Assembly (NCBI GenBank): GCA_913051705.1
Contig: CAJXCW010000010.1
Span: forward strand, 1 to 43,643
Source: an uncultured bacterium
GTDB taxonomy: Bacteria > JAAXHH01
Direction: 5' to 3'
Length of the DNA: 43,643 bases
Shown: positions 38,016-43,643 of the stretch, piece after piece
Position numbering within the stretch: position 1 is the first letter of the stretch
Layout: each line of letters begins with the position of its first letter
Notes under the pieces: model-generated
The model's database searches: none
What the model was told of the DNA's origin: nothing
The model's input: the letters and a program-made list of their open reading frames with translations, nothing else
Made by a program: the position numbers and the translations under genes

Positions 38016-38711
38016 ATGCACACCCCTCTAAACATAGCTCACCGTGGTGCCTCGGGCAAAGGCCTGGCACCGGAGAATACTCTCGCTGCATTCCGGTTGG
38101 CGCTTGAACACGGCGCGGATATGGTGGAGCTGGATGTGCACCGGACTAAAGACGGCCAGGTGGTGGTCATGCATGATGCCACATTAGACCGTACGACCAA
38201 TCAGACCGGTGCCATTCGCGATCTTACTCTGCATGATCTTGTCGAAGCGGATGCCGGAGACGGTGAACGCATCCCGACACTTTTAGAAGCGCTTGCATTG
38301 ATACGTGACAGGGCTGTTGTGCTGATCGAGATAAAGCCGGACGACATCACCGATACGGTAATGGAGACCATCATGGAGACCGAAGCCGCCGATTTTACCG
38401 TTATCCAATCGTTTCATCCGCAGGTGATTGCCGATGCCCGACGTTTGTTGCCTCATGTGCTGCGTAGTTTGCTGATCGGTCGCGAGGGGGATATGATCCA
38501 TCAGGCAGAATCTGTCGGCGCCGGGATTGTGACGCCTGCGTATACGCTCGTGACAGAGGCGCTCATCGACGACGTGCATGCCCATGGTCTCGATCTATGT
38601 ACCTACACCGTCGACGACGAATCCGATATGCTCCGGATGATCGATCTGGACGTAGACGGCATTATCACCAATTATCCGAACAGGCTGAAAGCGTTACAGA
38701 GTTCTGACTAA
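38016..38711 (+). CDS. Glycerophosphodiester phosphodiesterase
   Basis: NIAHRGASGKGLAPENTLAAFRLALEHGADMVELDVHRTKDGQVVVMHDATLDRTT. Confidence 0.95.
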   Translation: MHTPLNIAHRGASGKGLAPENTLAAFRLALEHGADMVELDVHRTKDGQVVVMHDATLDRTTNQTGAIRDLTLHDLVEADAGDGERIPTLLEALALIRDRAVVLIEIKPDDITDTVMETIMETEAADFTVIQSFHPQVIADARRLLPHVLRSLLIGREGDMIHQAESVGAGIVTPAYTLVTEALIDDVHAHGLDLCTYTVDDESDMLRMIDLDVDGIITNYPNRLKALQSSD

Positions 38712-38724
38712 CCCGGAGGGTTCC

Positions 38725-39870
38725 ATGCTATCTACCGAACGTTGTCGTGAGCGGTTGCGTCGGTTTGCGGCAGGATGTGCAGAGCAGGGTCTGGATCTGG
38801 CGGTCGTGTCGGATACCAGAAACATTGCGTATCTGACCGGTTTTCTAAGGCCGGATGTGGGCATCTCCGATATGAAAGTCGTCCTGCTGCTTGTGTATCC
38901 CGACCGAGGCCCTGTTCTGCTCAACAGTCAGATGTTCAAACCGCTGGCGGATAAGGTCTACCGTGATGAGATGATTGTCTATACCGACTATGACATTCAC
39001 CATAAAATGGTGACTCATCTCGACGATGCCCTGGCGGTGTTGCGTGAGCATCTCGTAAGCGACAGCAGCAAGCCTCAGAAAATAGGTATTGAAAGCAGAT
39101 ATCAAGCGACTGCGGTGACGATGTTGCTTCAGGCATTGTATCCATCTGCATCCATGACGGATCTTTCGAACACCATTCTCCACATGCGACGTGTAAAGGA
39201 AGACGATGAACTGGCGCTCATCAGGCGGAGCGAATCGCAGATTGCACTGGCCTACAAGACCGTTAAAGAGACGATTGCCGAAGGAAGAACAGAGCTGGAT
39301 GCGTTGCTGGCAGGCAGCGCGGCGCTCACAAAATCTGCCGGGGAGCGCACCTTCTTCTACGGCGATTTTGTATCCGGCGAACGGTCTGAAGGGATTGGCG
39401 GGTGGCCGACGGGACGTGTGCTGCAAAACGGGGATCTGTTTATCTTCGATCTCTGGACGACGACCGAGGGCTACTGGGCGGATACGTGTCGGACCTTTGT
39501 TGTCGGCGGCGCGCCTACGGCTGAACAGACCAGGATGCATGATGTTGTGCTTAAAGCGGTGGATGCAGGGGAACAGTTGTTACGTCCTGGTACACCGGCG
39601 CGTGAGGTGTATCAAGCCATGTACGACGCCATTGTGGCCGAGGGATACGGCGACTACTTTCCACACCATGGCGGCCACGGTTTCGGACTCCATGCCCATG
39701 AAGCGCCTTTCTTCATTCCTGCCAGCGATGAGATGCTCGAGGAAGGGATGACCTGTACTCTTGAACCAGGGATCTACATACCGGGAAGCGGTGGTGTGCG
39801 TTCCGAGGATAATTATCTGATCACAGCGACCGGCTTCGAGAATCTGACGCCTTATCCACGGGGGTTGTAA
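38725..39870 (+). CDS. M24 family metallopeptidase (Xaa-Pro aminopeptidase/dipeptidase-like)
   Basis: DTRNIAYLTGF; FDLWTTTEGYWADTCRTFVVGG; FPHHGGHGFGLHAHEAPF; TLEPGIYIPGSGGVRSEDNYLIT. Confidence 0.93.
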   Translation: MLSTERCRERLRRFAAGCAEQGLDLAVVSDTRNIAYLTGFLRPDVGISDMKVVLLLVYPDRGPVLLNSQMFKPLADKVYRDEMIVYTDYDIHHKMVTHLDDALAVLREHLVSDSSKPQKIGIESRYQATAVTMLLQALYPSASMTDLSNTILHMRRVKEDDELALIRRSESQIALAYKTVKETIAEGRTELDALLAGSAALTKSAGERTFFYGDFVSGERSEGIGGWPTGRVLQNGDLFIFDLWTTTEGYWADTCRTFVVGGAPTAEQTRMHDVVLKAVDAGEQLLRPGTPAREVYQAMYDAIVAEGYGDYFPHHGGHGFGLHAHEAPFFIPASDEMLEEGMTCTLEPGIYIPGSGGVRSEDNYLITATGFENLTPYPRGL

Positions 39871-39913
39871 TATCGTTTTTAGTATTTTTTCAACAGTAAG
39901 CCGTCTACAATAC

Positions 39914-40147
39914 TTATGTGATCTTCCGGATATCCTCCTCCGATAACCCGGTGATCGCAGCAATGTCCAAAATGGCCATATCTCTGGCCAACATTGTCCG
40001 GGCAATCTGTCGTTTCTCTTTCATCTCTCCTTCTTTGAGCTCTTCTTGCTTTCCTTCTTTGAGCCCTTCCTCGTACATCCTCTTCCTGGCAAGATTGTCC
40101 ATAACTGGATCAAAGAATCCGACGGCCAAAAGTGACCGCCTGTCCAT
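39914..40147 (-). pseudogene. C-terminal fragment of an Rpn/PD-(D/E)XK-type recombination-promoting nuclease/transposase-like protein
   Basis: RKRMYEEGLKEGKQEELKEGEMKEKRQIARTMLARDMAILDIAAITGLSEEDIRKI, typical family tail. Confidence 0.6.
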
Positions 40148-40355
40148 GAAACCTGTGCACCTGGCCCGGTGACAGGTGCCCGATGCTCATGATGCTACCC
40201 GCATCGATTTCACCTCAGTGAGCAGCCCCATAGCTTCAACGGCGTTGGGATGTCTGCTCCCATTAGTATCATCTATGTAATAATTTTGAAATGTGAGAAT
40301 TAACCCTACGAGCGCAACATGTTGCGCTTTATTTTTGTCCTGCAGGTTATTTAAA

Positions 40356-40745
40356 ATGGTATCGTATCTATATGACAAGTTTGTAGATCTGCGCTATTTC
40401 AGCGACTTGACAGGTGAGATCCACGGGGAGGGATCGGGCCTTTCCGATATGGCCATCGATAGTCTTGTCATGGCGCGATCTCCCTCCGGATTCGATCCGC
40501 GCCTCCTCCTTCAGGAGTTATCTATCCCAGGTCTATGGTTGTTCGGGAGTGAGGACTCCTCTGTCCCTGTGGCAAAAAGTAAAGTGGTGCTGGACTCGCT
40601 GGTGACCCGGTACAACCGACGATATAGCTATGTCATTTACCCCGAAGCTGAACACCTCGGATTCGTCATGCAATGGCCATTTGATATGGCTCCAGGCTTC
40701 TCTGACGAACTCACAGGATGGATTATCCACCAAACCGGTTCGTAA
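40356..40745 (+). pseudogene. C-terminal fragment of an alpha/beta hydrolase
   Basis: FDPRLLLQELSIPGLWLFGSEDSSVPVAKSKVVLDSL...YVIYPEAEHLGF; lacks N-terminal half. Confidence 0.6.
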
Positions 40746-40829
40746 CCTCAACCCCTACGTTCCCCAAAAACAACCGGATCATCATTGCTTTTTCCCACCA
40801 AGATCCCTATCATTACTTAAACGCTTTTC

Positions 40830-40861
40830 CAATCAGACAATCAGACAATCAGACAATCACC
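40830..40861. repeat. Period-8 tandem tract (CAATCAGA x3 + CAATCACC) immediately upstream of XRE-cyclase gene
   Basis: Direct reading. Confidence 0.8.
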
Positions 40862-40867
40862 ATTTCC

Positions 40868-41593
40868 ATGTCCCTCCAATTCCTCAGCCGTCGCATCCGT
40901 TTACAACGTGAAAAACGCGGCCTCAAACAGCATGACATCGCCCATGCCTTACAGATAAGTCCGCAGGCTGTATCCAAATGGGAACGAGGGGAGAATGCCC
41001 CCGATATCGCCTTGCTGCGGCCGCTGGCGGGTTTGCTCGGGGTGTCTATCGACTGGCTGATGGGTGGGGATGCGGATGATCCGGATGTGATGGCAGCCAC
41101 GGTGCTGGCCTCCGGCGTTCAGACCGCACGAAGTAAATCCGAATCGCTGCCTCCGAAAGCCTTTGCAGACTGGATCAATGCCCGTTGTTATCAAGCAACC
41201 GAATCGGTCCTGCGGCATGATGGTATTCCGATCAAATATAACGGTCCCGGTATCCTGTGTTTTTTTTCCGGCGCAGGCCATGCGGCACGGGCGGTGCGTA
41301 CGGCGCTGCACATGCGCCTGATCGAAACGGAACCTCTCAAGATCGGTGTTTGCTCCGGAGACGTATATTTCGGCTCGGTCGGCCATCCGGATTACGCCCG
41401 CCCGGATGTGATTGGTGAGACCGTCAGCATCGCCCTGCTGGCCATGGACTGGGCGGTAGAACATACAAAAACCGGCGTAGTCGTTACCGCCTCCACCATG
41501 GAAGCGATGGACAACACAGTCACCGCCGGTCCTTATACAGACGTTCATCTCAGCGGCATCTCACATGCGGTGTCGTTAATAGAAGTGAGTTGA
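40868..41593 (+). CDS. XRE-family HTH protein fused to a degenerate class III adenylate/guanylate cyclase-like domain
   Basis: FLSRRIRLQREKRGLKQHDIAHALQISPQAVSKWERGENAPDIALLRPLAGLLGVSIDWLMGG (XRE); KAFADWINARCYQATESVLRHDGIPIKYNGPGILCFFSG..HAARAVRTALHMR...KIGVCSGDVYFGSVGHPDYARPDVIGETVSIALLAMDWA (cyclase fold). Confidence 0.8.
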   Translation: MSLQFLSRRIRLQREKRGLKQHDIAHALQISPQAVSKWERGENAPDIALLRPLAGLLGVSIDWLMGGDADDPDVMAATVLASGVQTARSKSESLPPKAFADWINARCYQATESVLRHDGIPIKYNGPGILCFFSGAGHAARAVRTALHMRLIETEPLKIGVCSGDVYFGSVGHPDYARPDVIGETVSIALLAMDWAVEHTKTGVVVTASTMEAMDNTVTAGPYTDVHLSGISHAVSLIEVS

Positions 41594-41606
41594 CTGGAGG
41601 CATATC

Positions 41607-42893
41607 GTGTCCGTAACTGCAATAGTCGGTGCAAACTGGGGAGATGAAGGCAAAGGCAAGATGGTCGATATCATGGCGGCTGAGGCCGATATGGTCGTGC
41701 GATTTCAGGGCGGGAGCAACGCCGGTCATACCATCATTAACGATTACGGCAAGTTTGCACTGCACCTGCTGCCGGCCGGTGTGTTTTATCCGCACACGGT
41801 TAATATGCTCGGACCGGGCGTCGCCTTGAATGTACATGCTTTTACAAAAGAGCTCGATATCTTGAAAGAGCGCGGGGTTCCAACGCCCGATATTCGGATT
41901 TCAGACCGGGCGCAACTGGTGATGCCGTACCATCTCCTGCTGGACGAGTATGAGGAGAACCGCCGCGGCGCCCAGGCCTTCGGGTCAACCCGTCAGGGTA
42001 TCGCGCCGTTCTATGCCGATAAATATTCGAAAGTCGGCGTGCAGGTGGCCGATCTGAAGTATCCGGATCGTATGAAAAGGCAGATTGAAGGCGCGCTGGC
42101 GACAAAAAACGTGCTGTTCGAGCATCTATACCACCAGCCTTCTTTATCTGCGGATACACTGGTAGATGAAATGCTGGAGGCCGCACAGGGCATTCTGCCT
42201 TTTGTAGACGACACCGTGACCCTGATTCATGACGCCCTTTCAGACGGCAAACATATCTTGTTGGAGGGTCAGTTGGGCGCCTTGCGTGATCCGGATCATG
42301 GGATTTATCCCTATCCGACCTCCTCGTCGCCTCTGGCCGGTTTCGCATCGGTGGGGGCTGGCATACCACCTTCGGCCATTCAGCAGGTGCTCACCGTGAC
42401 CAAAGCCTATTCCAGTTGTGTCGGTACAGGACCGTTTGTGACAGAGTTGCAGGATCCCGAAGCTCAGGAGCTACGCAACCGGGGCGGCGATGCCGGCGAG
42501 TACGGCGCTACGACGGGCCGACCCCGCCGCGTAGGCTGGTTTGATGTGGTCGCCACCCGATACGGTTGCCGGATACAGGGTGCCACCGAGGTAGTTCTGA
42601 CGAATCTCGATGTGCTTGGCTATCTCGATACGATCCCGGTGTGCGTCGCCTATGAAACCGGATCAGAACGTACAGAATCCTTCCCGCCGCCCGCTCAACT
42701 CGACCAGGCGAAACCTGTCCTGACGTCCTTACCTGGATGGCGACAGGATGTTGCCGAGGTGCGCACGTTTCAAGACCTGCCCGCCCAGGCGCAACAATAC
42801 GTCTTGCAACTGGAGGAGTGGATCGGTATTCCCATCACCTGGATCGGGGTCGGTCCCAGGCGGGATCAGATAATTCAAAGGGAGAAAGCATAG
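41607..42893 (+). CDS. purA: Adenylosuccinate synthetase
   Basis: VGANWGDEGKGKMVDIMA; FQGGSNAGHTI; GTGPFVTEL; EYGATTGRPRRVGWFD. Confidence 0.96.
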   Translation: MSVTAIVGANWGDEGKGKMVDIMAAEADMVVRFQGGSNAGHTIINDYGKFALHLLPAGVFYPHTVNMLGPGVALNVHAFTKELDILKERGVPTPDIRISDRAQLVMPYHLLLDEYEENRRGAQAFGSTRQGIAPFYADKYSKVGVQVADLKYPDRMKRQIEGALATKNVLFEHLYHQPSLSADTLVDEMLEAAQGILPFVDDTVTLIHDALSDGKHILLEGQLGALRDPDHGIYPYPTSSSPLAGFASVGAGIPPSAIQQVLTVTKAYSSCVGTGPFVTELQDPEAQELRNRGGDAGEYGATTGRPRRVGWFDVVATRYGCRIQGATEVVLTNLDVLGYLDTIPVCVAYETGSERTESFPPPAQLDQAKPVLTSLPGWRQDVAEVRTFQDLPAQAQQYVLQLEEWIGIPITWIGVGPRRDQIIQREKA

Positions 42894-42913
42894 TACGCGA
42901 TAAAAGTTAAAAA

Positions 42914-42949
42914 GTTGTCATCTGCGCAGGCTTTAAGCGGGGATCCATA
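42914..42949 (+). repeat. 36-bp dispersed hairpin repeat, copy 2
   Basis: GTTGTCATCTGCGCAGGCTTTAAGCGGGGATCCATA, 33/36 to reverse complement of 10843-10878. Confidence 0.8.
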
Positions 42950-43004
42950 GTCTGGAGAGGCTGGATGAAAGGAGCCTTCACCCGCTGCGCGCCCCCCACC
43001 ATCA

Positions 43005-43643
43005 TCAATACACATCCGGAATAAACGCCTGATCTTCCTTCGGTGGACGGATATACCCCATGTCGACCTGGCGGTCAGGAAGGTCAATGGAGGCAGGTTC
43101 CTCGTAGGTGTAGGGGAACAGACTGAGCAGGTGGCTGATGCAGTTTAGCCTGGCGCGTCGCTTATCATCGGATTGGACTACATGCCAAGGGGCCTGCTTG
43201 ATGTCCGTGTAGGCCATCATCTCGTCTTTCGCACGAGAATAATCGTCCCATTTCAGATAGGACTGCAGGTCCATATCACTGAATTTCCAGCGTTTGGCCG
43301 GACTATTTATTCGTTTTTCAAACCGCCTGAACTGTTCATCGGAGTCTACAGAAAACCAGTATTTGATAAGATGAATGCCGTCCCGTACCAGCATGCGCTC
43401 AAATTCCGCGCATGACCTTAGAAATTCCTGGTATTCCTCTTCCGTACAGAACCCCATCACTCCTTTTCCGCCGGCCCGGTTGTACCAGCTCCGGTCAAAC
43501 AAGGCAATTTCACCCGCTGCCGGCAGATGCATTACATATCGCTGAAAGTACCATTGGGTCTTCTCACGCTCTGTCGGTTTGGCCAGGGAAACGACCCGGC
43601 ATACGCGTGGATTCAGGGTCTCCGTGATACGGGTGATGGTGCT
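43005..43643 (-). CDS. ppk2: Polyphosphate kinase 2 family protein (partial, 5' end outside window)
   Basis: GEIALFDRSWYNRAGGKGVMGFCTEEEYQEFLRSCAEFERMLVRDGIHLIKYWFSVDSDEQ; frame open to window end (TITRITETLNPRVCRVVSLAKPTEREKTQWYFQRY). Confidence 0.94.
   Translation of the reverse strand, partial: STITRITETLNPRVCRVVSLAKPTEREKTQWYFQRYVMHLPAAGEIALFDRSWYNRAGGKGVMGFCTEEEYQEFLRSCAEFERMLVRDGIHLIKYWFSVDSDEQFRRFEKRINSPAKRWKFSDMDLQSYLKWDDYSRAKDEMMAYTDIKQAPWHVVQSDDKRRARLNCISHLLSLFPYTYEEPASIDLPDRQVDMGYIRPPKEDQAFIPDVY

Noticed and set aside
40718-40867. N-terminal extension of the XRE-cyclase protein
   Set aside because: Encoded by the CAATCAGA repeat tract and overlapping the hydrolase remnant; the XRE domain starts right after MSLQF at 40868.

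Overview
Bacterial chromosomal window, mostly complete protein-coding genes on both strands, with several strips of gene debris. The mix of genes (four phytanoyl-CoA-dioxygenase-like proteins, MR/MLE enolase-superfamily proteins, Gfo/Idh/MocA, ADP-ribosylglycohydrolase, FAR/AMP-ligase/ACP/PlsC megaprotein) resembles uncultured lineages such as Poribacteria or Latescibacterota, but that is a guess from gene content only. No rRNA, tRNA, CRISPR array or intact transposase was recognised. The most interesting items are: (1) an XRE-HTH protein fused to a class III cyclase-like domain that appears to have lost both metal-binding Asp residues, 13 bp upstream of purA; (2) a co-directional cluster with a 1432-aa reductase-AMP-ligase-ACP-acyltransferase protein (ElbD-like, ether-lipid architecture), an FHA protein, glycerol kinase and a lipoprotein resembling an orphan SAM-hydroxide-adenosyltransferase C-terminal domain; (3) regulatory genes interrupted by single in-frame TAA codons (PAS-GAF sensor, ECF-like sigma factor, a neighbouring protein); (4) an in-frame chimera of a chemoreceptor-like N-terminus and a Ser/Thr kinase C-lobe plus propeller; (5) a 69-bp MITE-like element with 20-bp imperfect inverted ends and a perfect 9-bp target duplication; (6) dispersed hairpin repeats and period-8 tracts in intergenic DNA. 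All calls are by eye from the sequence and supplied ORF translations; no database search was run.
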